This document shows positions 11,078 through 22,808 of a stretch of DNA of 64,000 nt, piece after piece. Location: NCBI GenBank assembly GCA_930367205.1, contig OV884014.1, positions 116,381,768 to 116,445,767 on the forward strand, written 5' to 3'. The position numbers and the translations under genes are program-made. Under the pieces are notes generated by a model. That model was not told where the DNA came from. It saw only the letters and a program-made list of their open reading frames with translations, and searched no databases. Positions within the stretch are counted from its first letter, which is position 1; every line of letters starts with the position of its first letter. The stretch comes from Acanthosoma haemorrhoidale. Taxonomy: Eukaryota > Arthropoda > Insecta > Hemiptera > Acanthosomatidae.

Positions 11078-14000
11078 AATACTAATGATAAGAATAGTTT
11101 CAAAAAGATGATTTGATAATCTACATGTGATGATTCTTCAAGACAATTCTGTAGAAATTACACAAAGTGTTATTGTGACAGAACCGATGAGCCGAAAGAA
11201 GAGGCAAGGATACCCAGTGTCGTTGCATTGTGGCCCCACGTGCCAGCAGGCCTCGAGTGGCCGGGGGCCGCCCCGCAGGACTGGGAATGAGCCGAAGGGA
11301 CATTATCCGCCGACATGAAAAGGCCCTTAGTGTTCTAGTGGCAAGGGGGGACCTGTTTGGACAGTCTTCCCTCTTTGTCCTGTAGTCCAGCTTAAATGCT
11401 ATCTTTTGTATAGGTCTTCGTGGAATCACTGGCGTCATGTTAAAACATTTTCCGGGGTTATGTATCTTGCGCTTCAGGACAGACGTACTGTCCTGAAAGA
11501 AGTTTTATTTTCTTATACTCCTGGTATTATTTATTTAGATAATGTCAACGAGGCGGGGGAAAGGGGGTAATTGTCATAATCTTATATTATTTATTCAGGG
11601 GAAAATTTATACACATATATCAGGTGCTCTAACTATTAAGGGAACTGGCCAATTACCAAATCCTGCTGCATCTCCTAATCGCAGTTTCTGGCACAATTTT
11701 AGCCAGTTAATAAATAAATCAACATATAACATTAAAATATAAAATACAGCCTAGCACAATTTATTTATTAGCTTTGATATTATAAAAAATAAACAACGCT
11801 AAGACTCATATGTAAATTTTAAAACAATTACCATTAAAAACCCAGAATCGGATTCAATTTCAGTAAAATAGAAAAATAACACTAGGTAAACATTTTCTTT
11901 CTTTTATTTATGTTTTTTAATAGATGTTTGGATTGGTTATGAATTATATACTGTATTAATTATTCTAGTATTTTGGGTGGTATTGTTAATACCCTCTCCT
12001 CTTCTGATGTGGAGGAGGGGGCATGTTTTTTATACATTGCCAAGTCTTAGTTGAAATTAATATATTTAAATTAAACCATTGAACCAAACTAATATTATTA
12101 ATTTTGAAAGTTATTAATTATTCAAGCAGCTTACATTTAAAGTGAGATATTAAAGATATAATTATCATTTGAATTACTGAGAACAGAAAAAACTACTGAA
12201 AAAGTTCGAAGCCAGTTCCTAGTCGCCTTGTGTGACTTGAAGACGTTAAATGTACATAGTGGTTTCATTTGATAGGGGCATCGACTATTGAAACATGATT
12301 AAGTATTTAAGCCTCTTATGATTGTTATGTACCTGTGTGCTGTAAAGTCTTAGTTTCGCATAAAAATTAAGATGTAACATATTATGCGGTGTACAACAGA
12401 ACTAAAAGAAAACATGGGTCAGCCGGTCACGGGACCTTTTTTTTCCCATGGATGGGTAGTTTATTCGTCATGGGAGCACGGCTTATTCCCTGTGGAAATT
12501 CTATTTTCAGCAGCTGCTATGTAATGAGCCAAACATTACATGAGGGACAGGTGGGAGATTTTCTCTTATTTCCTATGTGCTTTTTTGTTTCTAAGTTTTT
12601 GTGAGGCTAAAATTTATATTTTAGTATAAACTTTTTTCCCTATATTAGTGTTGTGATTAACATTAGTTTGTATTTTTTCAATTAATTAATATATATAAAA
12701 AAATAAACCTGTGTATCCTCTTTTATAGTGGACGTTGCGTGAATCTTCAGATTTCATAAAATGGGGCCTCTGGGTTCAAACCTTTAAGCTAACAAATTAG
12801 TAAATTGTGTTCTAAAATTCCTTTCTCATTAGAGCATAAATATTGTTCCTCATAATAGGAAGTTTAATAGGATTAATTTACTAGATTCAATTTCCTGCAA
12901 TTATTATTTACTGTTTCTTCACAGGAAACTAATAACAATTCTGCTTACTCCTACGGGATACGCTACTAGGTAAGTTTGTAGGGCCCCAGAAGCCGTCGTC
13001 TGCATGGAAAGGTTCTCTTTAAGACCAGGAGTGAGCGCTTGCAGTGTCGGGATTACATCTACGCTCCAGTTTATTTCTACACGTAAATATGAAAAAGTAG
13101 GCGGGTGTTTCCAGATCCGTGGAGAGTAACTTCTAGTGTTTGGCAGCAGTGAAGTACTATACTTAACTCTAATATTCAATATTTTCCATTGGTATTTGAG
13201 TGCTTTTCAAATCCTTTAAGTCGGAAATGAAATTTTGGTAAAATTATTGAAATTCTCTCTTAAAATGCCCTAATGGTGTGCTATTAATTTTTGAGCTTAA
13301 TCTGAAAGCCGTGTAAGCCTAAATGAATTATATGACCAAGGCCCAGAGTGTGCTGGCAGCAATCTGGTCACCTAATGGATTTACCCACTGTCGCCTAAAT
13401 GGAAATTCATTATTCAGACATCGCCGCTGTAACTAATGGTCGGGATATTTTTTTTTTTTACTGTAATTTATTATATGGTGGCATCCGTGTATACATTTAC
13501 GTACACACTTTTTCTGTAGTGTCTTTAACAAAGTAAAAATAACATATGTATGATGGGCCACTTAGCTAATGTATTTTATTATCAAGCATGTATCGGACAC
13601 ATATAACTGAGCAAAATCTACTCTGCATTTTCGAAAAACAAAAAAACATTATCGATCCCTTAAAAAGACCGTTTAAACAAATAATAACAATTACAGACAG
13701 GTAAAATATTGTAAAACAAAAATTCACTTTGTAATTAATGCGGTCGATTTAATGTTTAATACACCCTCGCAATTTTTTTTGGATTTGTTGCTATATCCAT
13801 TGAATCATTTTTAAGATATCGACTTTAATGTGCCGTTCACCACGAGGAAAATAACAACATTAAATTTAAAATAGTTTCTGACCTGTGAATCGAGATAGCT
13901 TAATAATCAGATCACTTAATTATAACACATTTAGATTCAAGTATTCTTTAAACCAGTCTTTAATCTTATACTGTATCTAAGACAAATGATCAGTAAAATA

Positions 14001-14689
14001 ATCATTATCAAATGTGATAAACCAGCGAAGTCCTACTGACCCAGAAACTCCCCCCCCCCCCTATACCCAGAAAGTTGTAAATAAAGCTATGAATAAACTG
14101 GATTGTACTATAGTCCATAATCGTAAAGATTTTCTTGTCCATGCTGATTATAAATAATAAAAGCTAAAATGAACTAATAATTTTCATACTTAAAAAAAAA
14201 TATGGCTTTATCATTTTTCAGTTTGTGGTTCAGTCCGTAACAAACTGGTCCAATGTTTACTCGATTTGCCGGTCCGTCAGTGGAGCCAACCCCATTTATT
14301 CATTTTTCAGTTGCCACCCCTCTTCACCCCAACCCAGCCCTCAAAGCGTGTATAAACCTAAAATCGGATAACCTAAACCTGTTTACATTTTGTTGGTTTT
14401 CTTGTCCAATGAGTTGGTGTCTTCGCTTGGAATGTAATCATACTAAAACTGAGGTTCAGGAAATCGTTCTGAAATTTTATAAGAATATTCAAAACTCTTT
14501 TCCGGTATATTACAGCTGTTATATTACAGGCCAGGCTTGGCTCGATAGCAAGTACTATACTTTCCTGTAAGTACTATAGCTTTCATCAGCCGGAAATGTT
14601 GGGGTATAAATTAATAAAGCTGTAGAGAGACAGATCTTTATGACCAATCTTAGTTCATTGGCAAAGTATTTGTAAAAGGTTTGTCTGTC
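11078..14689. other. Long stretch without a recognisable gene
   Basis: A GC-richer patch at 11180-11320 is open on both strands without recognisable motifs. ORFs at 11542, 12389, 12919 (minus) and 14253 also show nothing I recognise. Poly-C of about 12 bases at 14050-14062. The rest is A+T-rich, with no inverted-repeat element ends detected. Confidence 0.4.
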
Positions 14690-14823
14690 TTCGTCGTATC
14701 ATTCCATTTTTACTAACCCTAAACTGTCAGCTGTCAAATTTCTTTTTTTTTTTAGGGTTGCCATCACTTTACTGCACAATTGGCGGCAAATTCAAATCTT
14801 GCGTTCATTCTGGGACACCCTTT
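14690..14823 (-). mobile_element. DD41D mariner terminal fragment
   Basis: Matches the right-hand end of the elements at 7506-8277 and 61801-62647: CATTTTTACTAACCCTAAAC (the transposase start codon region on the minus strand), then ACTTTACTGCACAATTGGCG, then the inverted repeat ending CATTCTGGGACACCC at 14820 and TTTA. The other end and all the rest of the coding region are absent, so it is a solo end. Confidence 0.8.
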
Positions 14824-15836
14824 ATTGGTAGTTCACTGTTTCGTTGGAAATACAAACAAGTAGATTATAGTCCTTTCCTGCCTAGAGATACATGTGGGTT
14901 ACAGAGGGGCGTTAAACTCGCACGAACAAACATATTATTGTTATTGTTATTGCGCTGGTTTGTTTTTGCAAAATGTGAGACTTGTTTATTGAAACGCACA
15001 CTTCACCTTTCCCTCTCGCTATCCTTGTGAGAGATGTTACCTGCCCCAGCTGCAAGGTGAGCTTCTGTCAATTGGCATTTATCAAGCATTCCTTCTTTTC
15101 AGTCACGTGTTCACTCGGTCGCTGGTAAATGCATATAATATGTTAATGCGAAAGTATGTAATTTTCCAGGACGTATTCGGTGAATATGTCCGATTAGGTC
15201 GTTCAGTTTAACATTGAAAGCATCTTCAGTCTGCATGTCGGAACAAAAAAACTTTATTGGTCTTTTGAAAGTCATCCTCTTAAAACATACGTACTTTTCG
15301 AAACAACAAAGTTCATTTCGAACGTCTGAATTGTTTGACAGAGACTATGTACAAACCCAGTTAGTTTATAGGGGTTCTGTTGAAATTGATACGTTTAATA
15401 ATTGCATGCTGAATTGCCAGCTAAGACGGATTAGAGAGACTTGAAGCATTGCTTCTAATGTCCAACATACAAATATGTATTTAGCACCAAACAATAGTGC
15501 ATAAATGCCAGTGTATCTCATATTGAAAACAAATTAATAGCACATTACAATAAGATTTCGTAAGCAAATGATGGCACGCACAAACCGTCACAAAACATTA
15601 ACCGATACGACGAAGCCAGACGAACATTTACAAATACTTTGCCAATGCATGAACTAAGATTGGTTCCAAACGTGATGCATGCAACATAACTGACTGCTCG
15701 CTAAGTTTAAATTTGACTTAATTAAATTTATTACAAAAAGAATACCTTGGTAAAGTTAACGGAACTCTTCTTTATGAACATTATTTTCATTTTCGTAATA
15801 ATTTATACACTTTAACTAGTTTTAATATTTTATTTT
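14824..15836. other. No recognisable feature
   Basis: The plus-strand ORF at 15214-15444 (76 codons, MKASSVCMSEQKNFIGLLKV start) is not recognised. It has no motif and no repeat copy elsewhere in the window. Confidence 0.4.
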
Positions 15837-15837
15837 T

Positions 15838-16131
15838 TTGGGAATAGAGTTATGGGGGACAGCCAAACCATCGAACATCAAACGTATCCAAACATTCCAA
15901 TCCAAAGTCCTCAGAACCATAGTCAACGCACCCTTTTATATTAAAAACTCATCCCTTCACAGAGATCTCCATGTACCAACTGTCCTCGACCTTATACCCT
16001 CAAGATTTTCCAAATTTCACCAAAACCTTTCCGCACATCCGAATCCTTTGGTCGACTCCATATCCAGTAACATTCATCCTTACAATCCTCCTCGACGCCT
16101 AAAACGGCGGTGGCCTCGCGACCTATTATAA
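15838..16131 (+). pseudogene. Jockey-type reverse transcriptase C-terminus (partial ORF2)
   Basis: The best-preserved coding end of family A, open for 97 codons to a TAA at 16129-16131. It reads GIELWGTAKPSNIKRIQTFQ, then KVLRTIVNAPFYIKNSSLHR, DLHVPTVLDLI, HPNPLVDSI and PYNPPRRLKRRWPRDLL. In Jockey-clade ORF2 this segment follows the RT fingers, palm and thumb and ends the protein. The catalytic YxDD core lies upstream and is absent. The leading MG comes from flanking T-rich sequence (GGAATAGAG), so it is not a genuine start. Without the polymerase core it cannot work. Confidence 0.85.
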
Positions 16132-16465
16132 ATAGACATTCTATGTCATGGGGTCCTGGCACTGGCCATCATCCCCACTCATGTCCTGAGCGTGTGTGGC
16201 TCTCTTGCCCTCTCTGTGGCCTGCGCCGGATGGTGCCACGGCCGGAGAGGGGGCGGGGGGAGCTTCGCTGCTTCCGGCCTTTCCGCCAGCTTGCTGGGGG
16301 ATTGGCTTCGGGGGCGGGGGGGCTCCTGGGCTGAATCTGTATGTATATAGGTATGAATGGACTGTATATAGGTATGAATGGAATTGTATATAAGGTATGA
16401 ATGATCTCTCAGCACAATTATTAATGCTGGAAAAGGCAAATTGTAATTTTTTTTCAATAAAGAAT
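15838..16465 (+). mobile_element. Jockey-like retrotransposon family A, 5'-truncated copy 4
   Basis: Plus-strand copy holding the last 97 codons of the RT ORF and about 330 bases of 3' UTR. The UTR shares the blocks TATAAATAGACATTC, GTCCTGRSACTGGCC, TCATGTCCTGAGCGTGTGTG and GGCTCTCTTGCCCTC with other family A copies. It is more GC-rich and diverged in the middle (16210-16330, runs of GGGGGCGGGG) and carries short TATAGGTATGAATGG duplications at 16347-16400. It ends with CAAATTGTAATTTTTTTTCA and AATAAAGAATTTATATATTT. Confidence 0.8.
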
Positions 16466-16579
16466 TTATATATTTTATTTTTTGATGAGTTATAATAGTT
16501 TTTTGTAGCTCAGATACTGAAGTAACTGGTACGCATGCTTATAAACCTTGTTTTGATTCATTGTTATTTTCTTGATTCC

Positions 16580-17036
16580 TTTTTTTTTTTGTTGACATAC
16601 TTTCTTTTTTATTAATTTGTTTTAATTTTTATATATATATTTATTTTTGTCACGGAAAGGCCTTAAATAAAGACCACGTGAATATCATTACTTTCGGTTC
16701 TTTTCTTGTTTTTGTTTTTCCTTTCCTTCCATTTTCCCCTCGTTATCTCTACGTGCTTTTGTTTTCTTCTGTCCACACGACTCCCTTTTTCGATTTTTTC
16801 TTTCCCACAAGAACCTTGATTTCCTTCAGTCTTTTCCTACATCTTTCTCCGTCCTGACAATCCTGGTCCGTTATTCCTAGTCTTTCAATTTCTTCCTTCA
16901 TCTGCTTGGTGTATCCCCTTGAGCTTTTATATCCTCGGATTTTCTGGAATATTTCCTTGTTTAGTCTTTCCGGGGCCATTCTTGCCATATGTCCGTGGAA
17001 TTTCAGTCTCCTGACCATATTTGTCCTTTCTTAGCT
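16580..17036 (-). pseudogene. Reverse transcriptase C-terminal fragment, other non-LTR family
   Basis: The minus-strand ORF 17018-16749 (89 codons) begins RRLKFHGHMARMAPERLNKE and continues IFQKIRGYKSSRGYTKQMKE and EIERLGITDQDC. The 'RRLxFxGHxxRMxxxRLxKxIF' block is a typical tail of endonuclease/reverse-transcriptase proteins of several insect non-LTR lineages. A stop lies five codons upstream of the Met, so the copy is truncated or broken there. Downstream is an A-rich non-coding stretch with several AATAAA-like signals (down to about 16580). It differs from families A and B. Confidence 0.6.
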
Positions 17037-17703
17037 CAAATGTAATAATTTAACATGGGTATAGTATCTCCCATGAGGGTAATGTATATGTAGTCCTGTG
17101 GTAAAGGCATGATATGTATGAAATAAATGTACTGTGATAAAGAAACTGACAAATATTTATTGATACAGAAAAAAGAGAATGTAAGTGAGAGTGAAAGATG
17201 GGCCGTTTGCTTTGTAAGCCATTTGTCGCTGGGAGGACCAACGCCGCCATTAAGCTGTGTGGTATTTGATGCCCAAACATCACAGAGCCTGTTATCGGGT
17301 TGATGTCTCTAGCAGATACACATCTGCATTAATGTATTCTTTTTATCAGATCATTTCTTTTTCGTGAATTACTTCCACAGAGGTGCGGTTGTCTGATGTC
17401 ATTCTTACATAATGTAATGTACACATTTCAAATATAAAGTACTTGGGTTATTAAAACTTACAAAGAAACGAATTTTAATTGATTACAATTGTCAGTTGTT
17501 GTGTAACGGCCTAAAATGGTCTGCGGTAAGGTTCGTGCGTTAACCTCACTCCTGTTGTAGCTGCGGTCTCGGGCCATCACATCTGGAGCAGACAAAAAAG
17601 TTGCTTGGCTGTCTGAATCGCTTACGACCAAACCGCGGCGCTAGATGTGCACACGTATTTAGGTCTAAGTGTTGGCAAAGCATTCAGTAGATCATACACA
17701 CTC
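17037..17703. other. No recognisable feature
   Basis: AT-rich spacer. The minus ORF at 17050-17283 has no recognisable motif. Confidence 0.45.
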
Positions 17704-17715
17704 ATACTTACAGTA
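17704..17715. repeat. Target-site duplication, left copy
   Basis: ATACTTACAGTA, identical to 18768-18779. The two copies exactly bracket the I-like element, the left one abutting the (TTA)n that is the element's TAA tail read on the plus strand. Confidence 0.8.
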
Positions 17716-18767
17716 TTATTATTATTATTATTATTTGTTCCGGCATTTGTGCACCGCGGCCTCACTGAGACCTATTGTGCGCCGTCCATGTCCCTGTCCT
17801 ATATATGTGACAGGCCCACGGCCTTTGCAAATCTGAGGATACTGAATGGATCGATCAGTTCACATAGTTTGGGGTCTACAATGCGATCACTACCAAAGTG
17901 AAGGTATCGCCTTCTAGCTAAGTTATCACAGTCACATATTATATGACGTGCCGTTTCTCCCTCTTTCTTGCAGAATCTGCAGATTGGTGATCCCACTATC
18001 CCCAAATTAAAGAGGTGTTTATTTAACCGACAGTGACCTGTATAAAGTCCTGTCACACTTTTGAGTGTCCACCTGTCCATTGATAGAAGTGCTGAGCTTC
18101 TTCTCTTACAGGGTCCATTAAGAAACAGTTTCGAGTGTTCCTGTTTCTTAGTTTCTCTCCAAGAAAGTCTTGCCTTGTCCTCTAAAGCTAATTTTATACG
18201 CCTTTTAGCGTAGCTGAGGCTGATACCACATATGGGTTCAGGTGCAAGAGGTGTCTGTTCTGAGCCCACCCTTGCAAGGCCATCTGCCTTCTCATTGCCT
18301 GTGATGCCTGTGTGTCCTGGCACCCAGTCGATTCTAACCTTATTGGCTAGCGAGAGTGTGTTTAAGTTGTTTTTACACTCCTCAACCAAATAAGATCTGG
18401 TCGTATAGCTTCTCAGGGCGCCAATGGCTGCCTGGCTATCCGTGAAAATTGTGATCAGTCTGTTTCTTACACCCTCCCCAATTAAGGTTTGGGTACAGAC
18501 ATTGATCGCCATCACTTCGGCCTGAAAGACCGAGGTGTGTCTACCTAAAGGAATAGAAATCCCAGATTCTGGTTTATCTTTCCTCCATATGCCGGCCCCT
18601 GATCCGTTTTCTGTTAGTGAGCCGTCTGTGTAGCAATTAATCCCATTACACAGTTTATGTGGTTTGGTCTTTGTGTTTTCCGCACAGTACAAAACGTCTG
18701 TGTGTTTCTTAACTTGTAGGTCAGAGTGCATTGACAGCACCTCGTCCTCATCAATTCTTCTGAATTG
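17716..18767 (-). mobile_element. I-like non-LTR retrotransposon, 5'-truncated, with TSD
   Basis: A minus-strand insertion of 1052 bp carrying only the 3' end of ORF2 (RNase H and zinc knuckle), a short 3' UTR of about 60 bases and a terminal TAA-type repeat (plus strand TTATTATTATTATTATTATT from 17716). TAA-type tails and an RNase H domain in ORF2 are known features of the I group. The 12-bp duplication ATACTTACAGTA on both sides, the clean 5' truncation and the uninterrupted reading frame indicate a comparatively recent insertion. Lacking the RT core and promoter, it was dead on arrival. Confidence 0.85.
17799..18740 (-). CDS. Partial ORF2: RNase H domain and zinc knuckle
   Basis: 313 codons, fully open. 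The start given is a GTG; the frame stays open further upstream to the truncation point at 18767 (QFRRIDEDEV...), so this is an internal fragment without its own true start. RNase H type I motifs are all present: YTDGS with Asp39, QAEVMAIN with Glu75, FTDSQAAI with Asp101, and WVPGHTGITGNEKADGLA with His143 and Asp153. A CX2CX8HX4C knuckle follows (Cys254, Cys257, His266, Cys271; CRFCKKEGETARHIICDC), typical of the C-terminus of I, R1 and related ORF2 proteins. RNase H would remove RNA from the RNA/DNA hybrid during retrotransposition. Expression is unlikely because the promoter and RT are missing. Confidence 0.85.
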   Translation of the reverse strand: MLSMHSDLQVKKHTDVLYCAENTKTKPHKLCNGINCYTDGSLTENGSGAGIWRKDKPESGISIPLGRHTSVFQAEVMAINVCTQTLIGEGVRNRLITIFTDSQAAIGALRSYTTRSYLVEECKNNLNTLSLANKVRIDWVPGHTGITGNEKADGLARVGSEQTPLAPEPICGISLSYAKRRIKLALEDKARLSWRETKKQEHSKLFLNGPCKRRSSALLSMDRWTLKSVTGLYTGHCRLNKHLFNLGIVGSPICRFCKKEGETARHIICDCDNLARRRYLHFGSDRIVDPKLCELIDPFSILRFAKAVGLSHI

Positions 18768-18779
18768 ATACTTACAGTA
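18768..18779. repeat. Target-site duplication, right copy
   Basis: ATACTTACAGTA, an exact repeat of 17704-17715. The next base (T) also matches, so the duplication could be 13 bp. Confidence 0.8.
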
Positions 18780-19399
18780 TACTCGTACTGTTCTAACATA
18801 TATATTACACTATCTATCAGGATGGTATTAGGGTTTATGTTTAAGGAAAAAAAGAAGAAAAAAAAGCCTGATTGAATTGTTTAGTGTATTGTATAAATGT
18901 CAACATCCACTCAACAATACTCTTAGCGTGCTTCTCTACAACAGGGCCAGTTGACTACCAATTTTCTGGTCTATATACCAGGTAGATGGACCACACTAGT
19001 TCGCGACCAGCCTACTTCGTTAACTGTTGCTATGTTGGTTGCCCTCCAAAAAACGTCATGGATAGTTGTAAAGTTTTGCTATTGGAACAATCTCTGGTTG
19101 AAAAAGTAATTAATACTTAACGTGCTTCACCATTCAGCGAGAATTAAGACGTTTCGTGTATTCAAAAAAGATAATATAAAGTAAAAAAAATTTTTTTTTT
19201 CTTCTTCATAGCCCCTTTTGAATAACAGATAATTATATACAATTATAGATCCTCAGGCGAATCTATTTACAAATCATTTTTGTATTTCCTGTAGCGTCGC
19301 TACATAATATAAAGGTTTTGTTACTTTATAAAAATTATACAATGCAATAAACAAGTATAATGATACACATTATACGTGTCTGGACCGAACTGACTCTAA
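18780..19399. other. No recognisable feature
   Basis: AT-rich spacer with A-rich (18845-18868) and T-rich (19188-19200) runs. Confidence 0.45.
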
Positions 19400-19545
19400 T
19401 AAAGGTTATGGGGCTCACCTTTTTGATCAAACTTAAACTAGCTTACATACTAATTTTTAACCTAATTTTCCCCCGAAAGTCAGTTGCCATTGATGCGGGA
19501 GGGGTGGTGGGATAGTAGTGTTAAACACTGGGTTTGTTCTAAAAA
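19400..19545 (-). mobile_element. Family B fragment (B1d)
   Basis: Minus-strand fragment. Complemented, it reads AACAAACCCAGTGTTTAACACT, a short ACCACC block, CCCGCATCAATGGCAACTG, GGAAAATTAGGTTAAAAATT and AAAAGGTGAGCCCCATAAC. It aligns with the end of the RT ORF and the start of the 3' UTR of the copy at 10539-11077. No open frame is left. Confidence 0.65.
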
Positions 19546-19789
19546 TAAAAATTATAAGTCTTCCATCTCTTAAGTTTTAAGTTGAATTATAACTCTACAT
19601 ACTATACCAAATAAAATTATTAAAACAACAAACCTGAGTTAGTTGTCTATAATGACTTTAATACGCGATTTACTTTAAAAGAGTGACCTATTTGAGAGTA
19701 GAGCTCCTACAAGCCTCGATTGTAAATGTAATTAATCTTTCTCTAATACAGTTAAAAGAAATCCTCTGGCCGCGTAGACAATTTGTCAG

Positions 19790-20260
19790 GTTCGGGGTAT
19801 TGGGCTGATGTGATGGGGAGGTAGGGGCGGTGGGGGGGATAGGCCAGCGGCGGGGAGGGACGTGAGGGGGGCGCCAGTCGCGGTGCCGGTCTTGGGTTGA
19901 GTGCGTCAGGAGTGCGGTCAGGGATAGCGGGTACATGCGGGACCCGGACAGCGAGCAAGGCTGGATCACTAGCGTCATGGGAGTCCTCAAATGGAGGAAA
20001 TCCTCTCACGAGCATCAGCAGTCTCAAGTAGTCGTACAGGTAGGTGTCACTAGTGTCAGTCTACTGTTAGTGTCAGAGTGTCCAGTGTCAGTGATGGGAG
20101 CCATCCAATAGCTGCTGGTGTCCTCAGTGTCTTCTGTTGGTGGAGGGTGCGGTCGAATCGAGCAGCGACTTCACAGGTGCTTGTATGCTTCGAGGACTTG
20201 GCGCAGAAGTGGTCAAACGGGTTCTCGGTCGTGGCGCCCAAGTCCTCATGACACTCACGG
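19790..20260. other. GC- and CpG-rich island of unknown nature
   Basis: A sharp GC-rich island in AT-rich DNA, with G-rich runs (GGTAGGGGCGGTGGGGGGGA) and many CpGs between 19850 and 19960. Two overlapping minus ORFs (20027-19752, 19990-19688) give proline-rich peptides (for example RPSPPLAYPPHRPYLPITSA) that look compositional, not conserved. The 20050-20150 part contains repeated GTGTCAGT/GTGTCCAGTGTC motifs. It could be a promoter-proximal CpG island, a host exon, or a fragment of a GC-rich repeat. I cannot tell which. Confidence 0.3.
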
Positions 20261-21800
20261 CCTGTTGCTCAGCAACTTATGTCTGCCCATTTTAACTCTT
20301 ATCTCTGAAGAAAAGCTCAAAGGTTTCAGTTATTGCTACCATCTAAATTGGCAGTTTTCCGAAAATCACCCCCCGTCTCACACAAATACCTGGTGCATGC
20401 TTGGATCCGAAAATATCTGTGAAATTGATCAAAATATATCCCCTCATTTAGCTTAGCCTATCCCTACTAAATACTCGCTCACAATCTCATCAATTCACAC
20501 AAGTCAGTATTTTGAAATGAATCCGGTAGAAATAAACGATGGTTCTAAGTGCCCTGAAAATAGGTACAAGTTGAACCTCTATTCAAAATTTAACTTCTCT
20601 GTTTTAAACTGCCTATAAATATGACTATAGTCGCAGAAACCAACCTATTGTATGCGTCGAATCGGTCAATTGCCTCGATTCATCAATTATTAATTTGTTT
20701 TCTTGGGCTCACTAGTATTTTGTGGTCTTTCTGGGTCAAATAGGCTAGTTACAAACGACCGGATAGGCAAACAGACCCATGAATCAAAACCCACCTTGAA
20801 CTAACTGTTAACCACTTCTGAAATTCAACAGTTGACTTGGCGCTGATGTACATACACTAACTTTACATGTGATATATTGTAATCATGTAATCAAATGTTA
20901 ATAATAATGGACTTTTTTTCTATGCAAAAAAAAATACTGAATAACTAGACCTAGAAAGACTGTTTCTCCGTCAACAATATTAATCTATGATATTATATTC
21001 AAACATTTCCTTACTTATTTCCTGTGCATATAGACGGGGGAACTGTGAATGAGTGGAAATCCCATTGAGGGGGTTTTAACTCTTCACCTCTCCCCCCACT
21101 GAGGGAGTTGCATAACGCTAGAATTAGTTTTCGACAACGAAATACGGAAATCGAAAATTCAAATTAAGTAATCTCTGATCTTTGTGTATTCTTGCCGCTA
21201 GCTTACGAAACTATTCGCCTTATGAATTAATTGTATATCAAATTCTTTGATATCTTGTCATTATTACCATTGAATCGAATTATCCAGTGATTTATCGATT
21301 TATGTTAAACTGTTGCTATTCCGTTGTTTATTGTTCGCATATAAATAAGTTGCTAGCGGCCATTTCATAATTTGTAAACACTTAACCAGGAATCGTTATG
21401 CAAGCCGCCAAGGCTAGAATTATTAGTAAATATACTGAGTATAATACTTGTAGTTTTTACATCTTCTATATTATTGTTTGTTGCTTACTATTAGTTAGTT
21501 ATCACATTTTCGTATTCACTTTGTTTATAAATATTATCCTGATTATTCGCTATTAATCTACCCTAAAACCACACAAATCGATACGAATTTCTTTCAAATT
21601 GACACAGTTGTTTTCCCTCGAGGAGGGTCGCTGTTAGATGGGACTTTTTATACTTGGGCCCACCGTCGCACTTTGGGGCTGTCGACACTCCACAGATGAT
21701 TGAGTAGGGAGAAGACTGGGGGGGGGGGGGAGAAATAACCACAAAAAATAAAAATTATCTGACACACAAAAAAGAAACGTACACTACATCATTATTAATA
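20261..21800. other. No recognisable feature
   Basis: AT-rich, without motif-bearing ORFs. Poly-G of about 13 bases at 21719-21731. Confidence 0.45.
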
Positions 21801-21868
21801 AGAGGTGGGGCTGGAACCCGGGACCTCGCCAAAACACAGACGGCTGCTCTACCCTGTACGAGTCGAGG
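21801..21868 (-). ncRNA. tRNA-like sequence (tRNA relic or SINE head)
   Basis: Complemented, the stretch reads CTCGTACAGGGTAGAGCAGC, a variable part, then GGTCCCGGGTTCCAGCCCC. These sit at about the spacing of the internal A box (GGTAGAGCAG) and B box (GGTTCNANNCC) of a tRNA gene. The acceptor stem does not pair and the anticodon arm is not convincing, so it is not a functional tRNA. It is followed by TTATTAATAATGATG. Confidence 0.35.
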
Positions 21869-22747
21869 ATCTTCACAATACGAATTCCCTTTTACAAAAA
21901 CAGCGTATCAAAATATCTTAGGTTTTCACCTGATGACATACATCAGAGGCCAACTAGCTCTCGGTAAATAGGGGTCACATTCATTGTGTCTCGCGGCTGT
22001 CTGCCGGCGGGTACACCATCCATACAATATTTGCGTAAATATGACTACGTATTTACATCAAGTTAATGTCTCGTGTACAGAATGTGAGCGTATATATATA
22101 CTGGATAACTAATAACACTAACGATGGTAAATGGTAGAGATTCAATTTTTTTTCAGTTCTTGCCACCACAATATTATTTTTCGGTTGTGTAACTGTATTT
22201 GGCAATGATAATCTTGCAACAATTGCGCCATCGGTTGTTTCTGGATCCGAAGTGGAAGGTAACTCCTAAACTCCAGGCCGCCTCGCGGAGAGAGATTGCT
22301 CAGGCATTCTTGGCAGGCCGTCGAATGCTAGTCATCTCATAAATAACAGTTTTCACTTGGAACATTCCCCTTACTTGTTATTACTACACATTTCGGAAAC
22401 ATGATTTTTTTTTTATTTTGTGTGTATGTGTGGAGAAAACTAGGTTGTGTAAGTTTCCTTTACGATAAGTTATATAGTTCACTTAATAATAAGTGTTGAG
22501 TGGTCAAATCAATAATACCGCGCTTTTTCGCTTCTACCGATTTTAACAAGTATCAGTTCAGATTAAAAATTTACAAAAAAAACAAAAACAATTCTAATGA
22601 TATTAAAAAAAAAAGTTCAGTATTGATTTTTTTTTTTTTTTTGAGAATCAGTATTTAATTACCGGTATAGTTTATCAGATAAAATGAAGTTTTCTGGGGG
22701 TATAGAGGAAATACAGTGAATATAATCATAGTTAATAATTATTATGA
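21869..22747. other. No recognisable feature
   Basis: AT-rich spacer between two tRNA-like sequences, including A-rich and T-rich runs at 22600-22642. Confidence 0.45.
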
Positions 22748-22808
22748 TTGGGAACCGAACCACAGACCTTCCCAATATCGAGTCCTCTACCTACTAGTCC
22801 CCGCAATG
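22748..22808 (-). ncRNA. tRNA-like sequence (tRNA relic or SINE head)
   Basis: Complemented: GCGGGGACTAGTAGGTAGAG, then GACTCGATATTGGGAAGG, then TCTGTGGTTCGGTTCCCAAT. It has good A-box (GACTAGTAGGTAGAGG) and B-box (GGTTCGGTTCC) matches with tRNA-like spacing. There is no pairing acceptor stem. As with the copy near 21.8 kb, AT-rich TAATAATTATT follows, so the two may be members of one SINE family. Confidence 0.4.

Noticed and set aside
14758..15030. 90-codon plus-strand ORF
   Set aside because: It runs out of a mariner inverted repeat into unrelated flanking DNA, so it is chimeric by chance.
16210..16457. Proline/arginine-rich minus-strand ORF
   Set aside because: Compositional product of a G-rich diverged stretch in a family A 3' UTR.
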